Origin: an uncultured Barnesiella sp.
Lineage (GTDB): Bacteria; Bacteroidota; Bacteroidia; Bacteroidales; Barnesiellaceae
Reading direction: 5' to 3'
DNA: 64,000 bases
Assembly: GCA_944320015.1 (NCBI GenBank)
Contig: CALUFO010000008.1
Span: 62,001-126,000 of the forward strand
Shown: positions 52,112 through 59,522 of the stretch, piece by piece
How the letters are laid out: the number at the start of each line of letters is the position of its first letter
Numbering within the stretch: the first letter of the stretch is position 1
Position numbers and translations under genes: made by a program
Notes under the pieces: generated by a model
Told to the model about the DNA's origin: nothing
The model's database searches: none
What the model saw: the letters and a program-made list of their open reading frames with translations, nothing else

Positions 52112-52306
52112 TTATTGCTTTTTGTGAATAAACAGGGTGATGAGTTTTTCGAGTTCGGTATCGCCTTCCAAATAGATGAGTGTGGCGCTCCCGGGCGAAA
52201 GTTTACGAAAGAGGATAAAACGGTTCTCTTTTTCGTGTTGTTTGCCAAAGTAACGAGCGAACTTCGATTTTGTAACAAAAAAAGAGAAAAAAATAGAGGA
52301 AAGGAG
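52112..52306 (-). pseudogene. Possible remnant of a small gene in the sigma locus
   Basis: A 65-codon frame open from a TAA to TAA with no ATG, GTG or TTG start. Its end (ENRFILFRKLSPGSATLIYL then EGDTELEKLITLFIHKKQ) reads like a true protein C terminus and stops 10 bases before the barrel gene. The tail loosely recalls DUF4252 proteins, which often sit in such loci; that is only a guess. It could be a decayed gene or chance. Confidence 0.3.
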
Positions 52307-52361
52307 TTATTTTCTCTCCCGTGTAGAAAGTGACAGCCGATAGGGGATGGGTCGCCTGTGG

Positions 52362-53630
52362 TTAGAAATCGAACCGCACCCCGGCTTGCAGGTTGATGTT
52401 GAAAGGTTTCTCTTTGCGAATGGTCGAGATGTCGGCACCGTCGTCGAAGTAATAGACTATCCCGGGTTCGATATATAGCCCGATGTGGCTCGCCAGCTTG
52501 AACGATATGCCCGCGGCTGCCGATAGGGACCACTGTAACGGGGCGACATGCAGCGATTCATGTTGCGATAGGGCGGATTTACGGTCTGTTTGGTAGTGGG
52601 AAGAGAGTTTCCCGTCGATACATTTTTCTACCATGCCCCCGCCTGCCACATAGAGGTTGAAATATTTTTTCTGCCAGAAATTCCAGTTGAGTTTCAAGGG
52701 TATTCCCAAATAGTGTAATTCCTGTTTTTGGGTGTAGTACGAGGCGCCGCCGGCAGTGAGATCCGAAGCAAGATAGGTATATACGAGTCCTGTTTCGAGA
52801 GCCAGACTCCGGGTGATCGATTTCTGCACCGTTATGCCGGCCGATATGGGGAAATGGTGTTTGATGTCGGTCGTGGGCTGGCTGTTTATATTTTCCAGCA
52901 TGATATGCTGGTAGGGAGTCACATTTTGCTTGTTGCTGTTTTCCCCCGAAGGAATGCTTGCCATTTCGAGGGTGGAATAGGGTGCGAAGTTCCCAAATCC
53001 GTTGCGTTTGTCGGCTGCCGCTATCCAGTTGTTGCCCAACGATATGGCCACAGACCAACTGCTATTCCCGCTCTTTACGGGGTTTCTGTGGATAGGAGCG
53101 TCCAAGGGGGTGTCCCTTTCGGGTGAGGGTGGGAGTAGCTGATACTTGTTGTGTGGGGGTTGGTCACTCCCGGATATGGAGTTTTCGGTCTGCGAGTCGT
53201 TGCCCGGGTTGTCGATGACGGGAGTTGTCGTCGCATTGGCCTCAGTGTCGACGCTTCCTTCGTGGGTGGTCGGTGTCGGGAGTGTGTGTGCTTGTACTTG
53301 TGCGTATAGTTTGTTTTCGTTATTTTTTACGGGCTGGGTGTCCAGTTCAGGTTCGACGGGCTGGGCTTGTATCGGCTCGGAGTTGTTAGTTTCGAGCGGC
53401 GTCATGGCCGGAATGGGTTCGATGGAGAGGTAGTGCAGCCCGATAGCGGTGCCGACCAATAGGGCGACACAAGCAGCGGCGGTCCATAGTATCCATCTTT
53501 TCCCGATCGATTGGCGTGGCGCAATCTCTCCGCGAAGTTCTTCCCACACTTCGGGCGGCGGGGCGACCGAATACCCTTCGAGCTGTTCTTTCCAGCTTTT
53601 TGTCCAATGTCTGTCGTTATCTGTTTTCAT
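52362..53630 (-). CDS. Anti-sigma-like protein fused to a beta-barrel domain
   Basis: 422 residues with unusual architecture. Residues 1-43 are cytosolic and anti-sigma-like (WTKSWKEQLEGYSVAPPPEVWEEL is split here as WTKSWKEQLEGY and APPPEVWEELRGEI). One transmembrane helix follows (about 46-67), then a long Pro/Thr/Asn-rich linker (about 70-190) and a C-terminal domain of alternating amphipathic strands (about 195-422) ending INLQAGVRFDF like an outer-membrane barrel. The linker is long enough to cross the periplasm, so one protein could join both membranes (inference). Its start overlaps the end of the ECF sigma gene by 14 bases. Confidence 0.82.
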   Translation of the reverse strand: MKTDNDRHWTKSWKEQLEGYSVAPPPEVWEELRGEIAPRQSIGKRWILWTAAACVALLVGTAIGLHYLSIEPIPAMTPLETNNSEPIQAQPVEPELDTQPVKNNENKLYAQVQAHTLPTPTTHEGSVDTEANATTTPVIDNPGNDSQTENSISGSDQPPHNKYQLLPPSPERDTPLDAPIHRNPVKSGNSSWSVAISLGNNWIAAADKRNGFGNFAPYSTLEMASIPSGENSNKQNVTPYQHIMLENINSQPTTDIKHHFPISAGITVQKSITRSLALETGLVYTYLASDLTAGGASYYTQKQELHYLGIPLKLNWNFWQKKYFNLYVAGGGMVEKCIDGKLSSHYQTDRKSALSQHESLHVAPLQWSLSAAAGISFKLASHIGLYIEPGIVYYFDDGADISTIRKEKPFNINLQAGVRFDF

Positions 53631-54171
53631 GTTCTGCCCAATATTGTTTTACTCGATTCATCAACAGCGCCCTTGCCCGGAATAGTTGTGACGAGGAGCT
53701 TTTTTCGTTTATATGCAACAGCGCGGCTATCTCTTTGTGCGATTTGTTTTCGAAGGTGTACAGGTTGAATATGGTGCGGTATCCGGGGGGCAGCTCGGCG
53801 ATGAATTGCAACAGTGTGCCGGGGTCGATTTCGTTTATCGAGCCGTCGTCGGGAGCCGAGTCGGCTACCTCGGGCGCATCATCGATGTCGAGGCGTGTAA
53901 ATTGCGTGCGTTTGCGCGTCTCTTCCAACGCCCTGTTTACCATAATGCGGCTGAGCCATGCTTTGAAAGAACCTTCACCCCGATAGTCAAACTTGTCTAA
54001 TGAGGTAAACGCTTTCAGAAATCCGTCGTGAAGCAGGTCCTTGGCGCTTTCCCTGTCTCCTGCGTATCGAATGCAGAGGGCAAACATCTCGCCCGCATAG
54101 CGCCGATAGAGCTCGTTCTGAGCCGAAGGATCTCTCCGCTTGCAACTTTTTACCAGCTCTGCTTCGTTCAT
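53617..54171 (-). CDS. ECF-type RNA polymerase sigma factor
   Basis: 184 residues. Sigma-2 region about 10-85 (YAGEMFALCIRYAGDRESAKDLLHDGFLKAF; FKAWLSRIMVNRALEETRKR) and sigma-4 about 120-180 (IAELPPGYRTIFNLYTFENKSHKEIAALL, then SSSSQLFRARALL). First gene of the locus; overlap with the anti-sigma/barrel gene indicates translational coupling. Likely senses an envelope condition and transcribes its own operon. Confidence 0.93.
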   Translation of the reverse strand: MNEAELVKSCKRRDPSAQNELYRRYAGEMFALCIRYAGDRESAKDLLHDGFLKAFTSLDKFDYRGEGSFKAWLSRIMVNRALEETRKRTQFTRLDIDDAPEVADSAPDDGSINEIDPGTLLQFIAELPPGYRTIFNLYTFENKSHKEIAALLHINEKSSSSQLFRARALLMNRVKQYWAEHENR

Positions 54172-54324
54172 TTTTAGGATTCCTGTTATAGATTAAATGC
54201 GACAATGTAAAAATACTGCATGGCGAGAAAGAGAAAAATTGTTTTTCACTCTTTAACAAAATTAGGCGCAGTATTTCGCCCCTTTTGCCGTTTACTGTAT
54301 AAAATCAAATAAATCAAAAAGAGA

Positions 54325-55083
54325 ATGGATATGAAAATGAAACAGTTTTTATCGGTGGGCTTGTTGAGTATAGCCGTGTTGTGCGGGTTTTCGTCTTGTT
54401 CCGACGATGACGACCGCAGTTATTATATTCCCTATTCATACGCCGTAGGCGATATGGTCGTCGAAGAGGGGTTTGAACCGTACATTATGCTGGATAGTAA
54501 AAAGACTCTTTTCCCGTCGAACGGCGATCGGCTGCCGAGTTATTTGGTCAAGGACGGCCAGCGGGTGATTGTGAACTTCTCGTTCCTCGACGGCCAGCGG
54601 GAAGGTTATGATTATTATATCATGGTCAACGACATAGACTCGGTGCTGGTGAAAAATATCATTCCAATCACACCCGAGACGACCGACAGTATCGGTAATG
54701 ACGCAATAGAGATAGTGGATATGTGGACGAGCGATAAATATGTGACGGTGCAATTCGAAATGCGGGGCGCGGGTCTCGAGAAACACATGATCAATTTGGT
54801 GCGGAATTATGCCTCGGTCACCAATCCCGATGAGGAAGGTTATTTACAATTGGAGTTGCGCCATAACCGCATGAACGACCCCGACGTGCAACGCTACTTG
54901 TGGGGAGTGGCCTCGTTCAGGCTGGACGATGTGTTTGCTGAGTTTCCCGATTTGAAAGGGTTGAAGATAAGAGTGCGCACGTCGCACGGTATGAAAGATT
55001 TCACTTGTGACTTCGAGAATACCGACAACCAGAGCGAAATATCGGAGACCGACGAGAGAAGCGTTTCGTCCTATTTGGAATAA
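54325..55083 (+). CDS. NigD-like surface lipoprotein
   Basis: 252 residues starting MDMKMKQFLSVGLLS, with lipobox CGFSSC and SDDDD just after the Cys, a classic Bacteroidetes export signal for surface lipoproteins. The body matches the NigD-like family (an N-terminal OB-like domain with YAVGDMVV and a C-terminal beta domain with LRHNRMNDPDVQRYLWGVASFRLDD). NigD proteins accompany bacteriocin and envelope loci, but this copy is alone. Divergent from the sigma-factor operon across 153 bases. Confidence 0.88.
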   Translation: MDMKMKQFLSVGLLSIAVLCGFSSCSDDDDRSYYIPYSYAVGDMVVEEGFEPYIMLDSKKTLFPSNGDRLPSYLVKDGQRVIVNFSFLDGQREGYDYYIMVNDIDSVLVKNIIPITPETTDSIGNDAIEIVDMWTSDKYVTVQFEMRGAGLEKHMINLVRNYASVTNPDEEGYLQLELRHNRMNDPDVQRYLWGVASFRLDDVFAEFPDLKGLKIRVRTSHGMKDFTCDFENTDNQSEISETDERSVSSYLE

Positions 55084-55112
55084 AAGAGAAGGTTAAGTAA
55101 ATAGTGGTGATC

Positions 55113-55152
55113 GCCGGAGGCAGTGTTTTTTTAGGCTGCTTCCGGCTTTTTT
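55113..55152 (+). terminator. Terminator of the nigD-like gene
   Basis: GCCGGAGGCAG / CTGCTTCCGGC with a T-rich loop and a six-T exit. Confidence 0.85.
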
Positions 55153-55195
55153 ATTGATGAATAGCCGTTTTAGTAATGAGTAGAGGGGGTAGGGC

Positions 55196-55264
55196 AAAAA
55201 AAAATTGATTGTCTCACGACAACCAATCTTTGTTAACCTTAAATCTAATACCATGAAAAACACA
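55196..55264 (-). ncRNA. Candidate small RNA of about 70 bases
   Basis: On the minus strand a TATATTTG -7 box (55275-55268) with TTTG 16 bases upstream is followed about 45 bases later by a hairpin (ATTGGTTGTC / GACAATCAAT, loop GTGA, one mismatch) and nine Ts, a textbook terminator. The transcript would run from about 55264 to 55196 and contains no ORF. It lies between the nigD-like gene and the metF repeats, antisense to neither gene. The 55265-55434 stretch beyond it is AT-rich with nothing else recognised. Confidence 0.55.
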
Positions 55265-55434
55265 GTGCAAATATAAGGGTAAATATGTTTTCAAACATAA
55301 TATTTGAATAGAAAAATGTTTGGAGTTAATCTATATTAACTAATGTAAATTGTAAAAGCGTATGCTGTATATAGTTTTTAACAGTTTAAGGAGAAGAATA
55401 AACAGATATTCTTATTTCGGAATTTATAAAGGAT

Positions 55435-55803
55435 TCGTCTCCGCAAAAAAATCAAGTGAACTTGTATTTTTTGCTTTCGACTTTCACTATATATTAGATA
55501 ATATAGGAGTCGGCCTCGGTAGGGGGGTGACCCAAAAGTAAAATACATTTTCTTAGAAATTACAAATTGTAAGTTCTAAGTATTAAAGAGCCTTATCAAA
55601 GCACCCAGAAAGGAGTTTGATAAGGCTCTTATTAATAAAATTACGATGGCCAAGTTACTGTCTGTAAGTTCGCTTTTATGAAATTAGACTTTTGGGTCAC
55701 CCCCCTGCGCTCACCTTTCACTATATTTAGATAATATAGGATGCGGTTCGACAATACAAATTGAGCAAGCTCTTTGTATTGTACTCACCTTTCACTATAT
55801 TTG
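55435..55803 (+). repeat. Second tandem array of promoter repeats, upstream of metF
   Basis: Unit starts (TTTCACTATATT) at 55482 and 55716, with a partial unit before 55482 and a closing promoter half at 55790-55803. Hairpin centres again differ (GCAAAAAA...TTTTTTGC; CAATACAAA...TTTGTATTG). Compared with the array at 14.9 kb the small palindrome changes from CTATCTT/AAGATAG to CTATATT/AATATAG, i.e. both arms change together. The last TATATTTG (55796-55803) drives metF. In the 55482 unit the central hairpin is replaced by the MITE at 55522-55705. Confidence 0.8.
55522..55705. mobile_element. MITE-like element, copy A
   Basis: 184 bases with perfect terminal inverted repeats GGGGGGTGACCCAAAAGT / ACTTTTGGGTCACCCCCC. 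No ORF. The middle has a strong 15-base stem (55586-55630, AAGAGCCTTATCAAA / TTTGATAAGGCTCTT). It is identical, apart from one base at each outer end, to copy B at 58675-58856. No clear target duplication is visible; it lies in the hairpin position of a promoter repeat. Presumably mobilised by an IS with the same ends located elsewhere. Confidence 0.85.
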
Positions 55804-55884
55804 CCTACGACAAAATAGGTTGTACAGCGGGTAAGAAGTAGAAGTATAACAGGTTGAGGTTTTTACCCGATTAAAAGAGAAGGA

Positions 55885-56841
55885 ATGAAAATAGCCGATT
55901 TGATAAAAAGCAACGGGAGTACAGGATTCTCGTTCGAGATACTTCCTCCATTGAAAGGGAGTAGTATCGAGAAGTCGTTTCAATCGATAGACAAGCTGCG
56001 GGAATTTGCGCCGTTGTATATCAACATAACCACGCATCGCAGCGAGCTGGTTTATAAGGATACACCCGACGGACTGTTCCGGCGGGTGTCTGAACGGAGC
56101 CGCCCCGGTACGGTAGCCGTAGCGGCTGCGATAAAAAACAAGTATCAGATTCCTACGGTTCCTCATTTGATATGCAGCGGGTTCACCGCTTTGGAAACGG
56201 AGTATGCGTTGATCGATTTGAACTTCTTGGGAATATGCGACTTGCTTATCTTGCGAGGCGATAAGGCAAAGCACGAAAACCGCTTTACGGCGGTGCAGGG
56301 CGGCTATGAGCATGCTATAGAGCTGGAGCGGCAGGTAAATAGGTTCAACGAGGGGTATTTCATCGACGGGACCCGCATGGATTTGGTGAGTACGAGGCAA
56401 TTCTCGTATGGTGTGGCCGGTTATCCCGAGAAACACGACGAGTCGCCCAATCCCGAGGAGGATATGAAATGGTTGAAAGCCAAAGTCGATATGGGAGCCG
56501 ATTACATCGTGACCCAGATGTTTTTTGACAATGCGAAGTTTTTCTCGTTTGTCGAGCGTTGCCGCGCGGCGGGAATCACCGTGCCTATCATACCGGGATT
56601 GAAACCCCTGTCGAAGGCTTCGCAGTTGACGCTGCTGCCGCGGGTGTTCCATGTGGATATTCCCGACGCTTTGGTGCGTGAGGTTGCCAAGTGCAAAGAC
56701 GACGCGCAAGTGAAACAGGTGGGTATCGAGTGGTGCACGGCTCAGTCGCTCGAATTGAAGGCGCGGGGAGTGCCCAGTATCCATTACTATTCGCTCATGG
56801 CCGTCGATAGTGTTTATCAAGTGGCCAAGGCGGTCTATTGA
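55885..56841 (+). CDS. metF: 5,10-Methylenetetrahydrofolate reductase
   Basis: 318-residue flavoprotein that makes 5-methyl-tetrahydrofolate, the methyl donor used by MetH. GFSFEILPPLKG starts the barrel with the catalytic Glu; THRSE, LRGDKA and FSYGVAGYPEKH, MGADYIVTQMFFDN and IIPGLKPLS are family motifs. It is about 20 residues longer than E. coli MetF, with the extra residues in the middle. Transcribed from the repeat-borne promoter with an 80-base leader. holB follows after 15 bases. Confidence 0.95.
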   Translation: MKIADLIKSNGSTGFSFEILPPLKGSSIEKSFQSIDKLREFAPLYINITTHRSELVYKDTPDGLFRRVSERSRPGTVAVAAAIKNKYQIPTVPHLICSGFTALETEYALIDLNFLGICDLLILRGDKAKHENRFTAVQGGYEHAIELERQVNRFNEGYFIDGTRMDLVSTRQFSYGVAGYPEKHDESPNPEEDMKWLKAKVDMGADYIVTQMFFDNAKFFSFVERCRAAGITVPIIPGLKPLSKASQLTLLPRVFHVDIPDALVREVAKCKDDAQVKQVGIEWCTAQSLELKARGVPSIHYYSLMAVDSVYQVAKAVY

Positions 56842-56856
56842 TGAGGAGGGGGTACG

Positions 56857-57978
56857 ATGTTTTTCAGAGATATTATCGGACAAGACGAGGTGAAACAACG
56901 GCTCCTGCACTCGGTCGACAGCGGGCATGTAGCTCATGCCCAGTTGTTTTGCGGGCCGGCGGGAATCGGCAAGTTTGCCACGGCTATGGCCTACGCCCGT
57001 TATATACATTGCACCGACCGGCGGCAGGGCGACGCTTGCGGAGTGTGCCCCTCGTGTCGGCAATATACGGCCTTGACTCACCCCGATTTGCATTTTGTCT
57101 TCCCGATGGTCAAGGTCGAGAAGAAAAAACGCATATGTGACGATTATTTGCCGGAGTGGAGCGAGTTTTTGAAGGACCATGTTTATTTCGGTTTGGACTC
57201 GTGGCTGAGCCACATCGGCGCCGATAACAAGCAGTCGGTCATTTATGGCGAGGAAAGCGAGAGTATCCTGCGCAAGATGTCGATGAAAAGTTATGAGTCG
57301 CCCTATAAAATCATGATTATCTGGCTGCCCGAGCGCATGAACGACACTTGTGCCAACAAGTTGCTGAAACTTTTGGAAGAACCCTATCCCGGCAGTGTGT
57401 TTTTGCTGGTGAGCAACGAGCCCGGCAAGGTTTTGGGCACGATACGGTCACGGGCGCAGCTGGTCGAGATGCGTTCGTTGTCGACACCAGTGATCGCCGA
57501 GGCCTTGCAGAGCCGGTATGGTATCGCGGCGCAAGATGCCGTTGCGGTAGCCCATGTGGCCGACGGCAGTTTCCTGCGGGCTTGCGAGTCGCTGCAACTG
57601 AACGAGGAGAGCCGTCTGTTTTTCGACTATTTTGTTCAGGTGATGCGATTGGCCTACGGCCGGAAGATCAAGGCGTTGAAAGGGTGGAGCGAAGAGGTGG
57701 CCGAATTGGGGCGCGAGCGTTTGCGCCGTTTTCTCGCCTATGCCCAGCGTATGGTGCGCGAGAATTACATCTATAATCTGCATATCCCCGATTTGTCCTA
57801 TATGAATCGGGAGGAGGAACAGTTTTCGACCCGCTTCGCCCCCTTTATCCATGAGCGCAATGTGCAGGCGATTATGAAGCATTTGAGCGATGCCGAGAAC
57901 GACATCGGGCAGAACGCCAATGCCAAAATCGTCCTGTTCGACTTGTCGATAAAACTTATCCTCCTGTTGAGAAGTTAA
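56857..57978 (+). CDS. holB: DNA polymerase III clamp-loader subunit (delta' / gamma-like)
   Basis: 373-residue AAA+ clamp-loader protein. DIIGQDEVKQRLLHSVDSGHVAHAQLFCGPAGIGKFATAMAYA is given here in parts: DIIGQDEVKQRLL, then Walker A GPAGIGKF. A zinc module GDACGVCPSC follows, NKLLKLLEEPYPGSVFLL is the sensor-1 helix region, and RSRAQ resembles the SRC motif, though Cys is replaced by Ala. C-terminal collar domain about 220-373. Second gene after metF; the pairing looks incidental. Confidence 0.9.
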   Translation: MFFRDIIGQDEVKQRLLHSVDSGHVAHAQLFCGPAGIGKFATAMAYARYIHCTDRRQGDACGVCPSCRQYTALTHPDLHFVFPMVKVEKKKRICDDYLPEWSEFLKDHVYFGLDSWLSHIGADNKQSVIYGEESESILRKMSMKSYESPYKIMIIWLPERMNDTCANKLLKLLEEPYPGSVFLLVSNEPGKVLGTIRSRAQLVEMRSLSTPVIAEALQSRYGIAAQDAVAVAHVADGSFLRACESLQLNEESRLFFDYFVQVMRLAYGRKIKALKGWSEEVAELGRERLRRFLAYAQRMVRENYIYNLHIPDLSYMNREEEQFSTRFAPFIHERNVQAIMKHLSDAENDIGQNANAKIVLFDLSIKLILLLRS

Positions 57979-58008
57979 ATAAAATAAAGAAAATTAGGGG
58001 CGTTCGCT

Positions 58009-58038
58009 TGCACGATTCGCAAAGAAACACTACCTTTG
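58009..58038 (+). promoter_or_regulatory. Promoter of rpsP
   Basis: TTG at 58009-58011 and TACCTTTG at 58031-58038, spacer 19, about 40 bases before the rpsP start. Confidence 0.65.
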
Positions 58039-58078
58039 CGCCGCTAATACAAAATAACAACCAATTAAAAAATTTCAA

Positions 58079-58654
58079 ATGGCAACAAAAATCAGATTAC
58101 AACGTTTTGGTCACAAAGACTATGCGTTCTATCAAATTGTAATCGCCGATAGCAGGGCACCACGAGATGGTAAGTTTATTGAAAGGATAGGTTCTTATAA
58201 TCCGAACACTAATCCTGCTACAATAAATTTGAATTTCGAAAGGGCTTTGTATTGGCTTACCACCGGTGCTCAACCCACCGATACCGTGCGCAACATTCTC
58301 TCCAAAGAGGGCGTATTGTTGAAAAAACACTTGCTGGGCGGTGTGAAGAAAGGTGCTTTCACCGAAGAGGTTGCTGAACAACGCTTCGAAGCATGGTTGA
58401 AAAACAAAAAATCGGCTGTCGATGCCGAAAAAGCTAAAATCTCTGCCGCTAAGGATGCTGCCGCTAAGAAACGTCAGGAAGAAGAGGCCGAGAAAAACAA
58501 AGCAAAAGCCGAAGCCGTCGCTGCTAAAAAAGCTGCCGAAGCTGCTGCTAAGGCCGAAGCCGAAGCTGCCGCCAAAGCCGAGGAAGAAGCTGCTGCTGCC
58601 GCAGAAGCTCCTGCCGAAGAGGCTGCCGCTCCTGCTCCCGAAAGTGCTGAATAA
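58079..58654 (+). CDS. rpsP: 30S ribosomal protein S16 with long C-terminal tail
   Basis: 191 residues, about twice the usual S16 length. The N-terminal 85 residues are standard S16 ([45 protein letters not shown]). From about residue 110 there is a low-complexity tail of Ala, Lys and Glu, basic first, ending in acidic Ala/Pro/Glu repeats ([14 protein letters not shown]). Such tails are known in Bacteroidetes S16. It is likely helical then disordered. A MITE copy begins 20 bases after the stop. Confidence 0.95.
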   Translation: MATKIRLQRFGHKDYAFYQIVIADSRAPRDGKFIERIGSYNPNTNPATINLNFERALYWLTTGAQPTDTVRNILSKEGVLLKKHLLGGVKKGAFTEEVAEQRFEAWLKNKKSAVDAEKAKISAAKDAAAKKRQEEEAEKNKAKAEAVAAKKAAEAAAKAEAEAAAKAEEEAAAAAEAPAEEAAAPAPESAE

Positions 58655-58674
58655 TCTTTTAGACAGCATATCCA

Positions 58675-58856
58675 GGGGGTGACCCAAAAGTAAAATACAT
58701 TTTCTTAGAAATTACAAATTGTAAGTTCTAAGTATTAAAGAGCCTTATCAAAGCACCCAGAAAGGAGTTTGATAAGGCTCTTATTAATAAAATTACGATG
58801 GCCAAGTTACTGTCTGTAAGTTCGCTTTTATGAAATTAGACTTTTGGGTCACCCCC
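58675..58856. mobile_element. MITE-like element, copy B
   Basis: 182 bases, TIRs GGGGGTGACCCAAAAGT / ACTTTTGGGTCACCCCC, otherwise identical to copy A including the internal stem (58738-58782). It lies directly after rpsP, where the stem may act as the rpsP terminator. Full identity between copies suggests recent movement or gene conversion. Confidence 0.85.
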
Positions 58857-58894
58857 TTTTTGTGTCGTTTTTTTCCTTATAAAATCCAAGTGAG

Positions 58895-59261
58895 ATACAT
58901 TTAAACTCTTCTCCCTCTGTGTTTTTTGCAAATGGCAAGGAGGTACATTTAAACTCTTCCTCTGCTCGGCGGTAGCCGAGATAGGGGAGGTGGCACGCAG
59001 TGACGGAGGGGTTTAAATCTTTTTATATGCAGTTTTTTATTCTTTTTAACCCCTCTTCTCGGAACTAACGTTCCTCGGTTTCTCCCCTATATTGCTGGCG
59101 CAACACAGAGGAGAAGTGTGAACACTTTAAACTCTCCCTCTGTGTTCCCCGTAGGGGAATATAGGGGGAGTGCCGTAGGCGAGGGGGTTTTAAACTCCTC
59201 CTCTGTGTTTTGTGGAGCAAAATATAGGGGAGGTGTCACGCAGTGACGGAGGGGTTTAAAT
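58895..59261. repeat. Cluster of cloverleaf-like palindromic repeats (left)
   Basis: About four units of 70-90 bases in both orientations. Each has outer arms AAACTCCTCC / GGAGGGGTTT, an inner stem CCTCTGTG ... TATAGGGGAGG with a variable hairpin tip (CTCGGC-GCCGAG, CCCC-GGGG, TTTTG-CAAAA), and a second variable small hairpin (TCACGCAGTGA, GCCGTAGGC). The tips differ in sequence but keep pairing. A related cluster is at 60918-61110. The following 59262-59522 is very AT-rich leader sequence. Confidence 0.7.
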
Positions 59262-59522
59262 ACTCTCGCATACAGTTTTTTATTCATTTAAACATTCAGA
59301 GCCGAATTGGGGTTAAATTTCCCTTTTCTTTTCTCGCAAAAGAAAAAATATAGATAATAATTAAGTTTTATTAATATTTAATTTGGGTAAAAAGCCCTGT
59401 TTGTCGATTAATAAAAATAAATATATGTAAACAATATGTAAATATATTGTATCTAAATATAATCCTACTAAATTTGTATTTATAATCATTAATACCATTA
59501 TTCAATAAAAACACAAATCACC

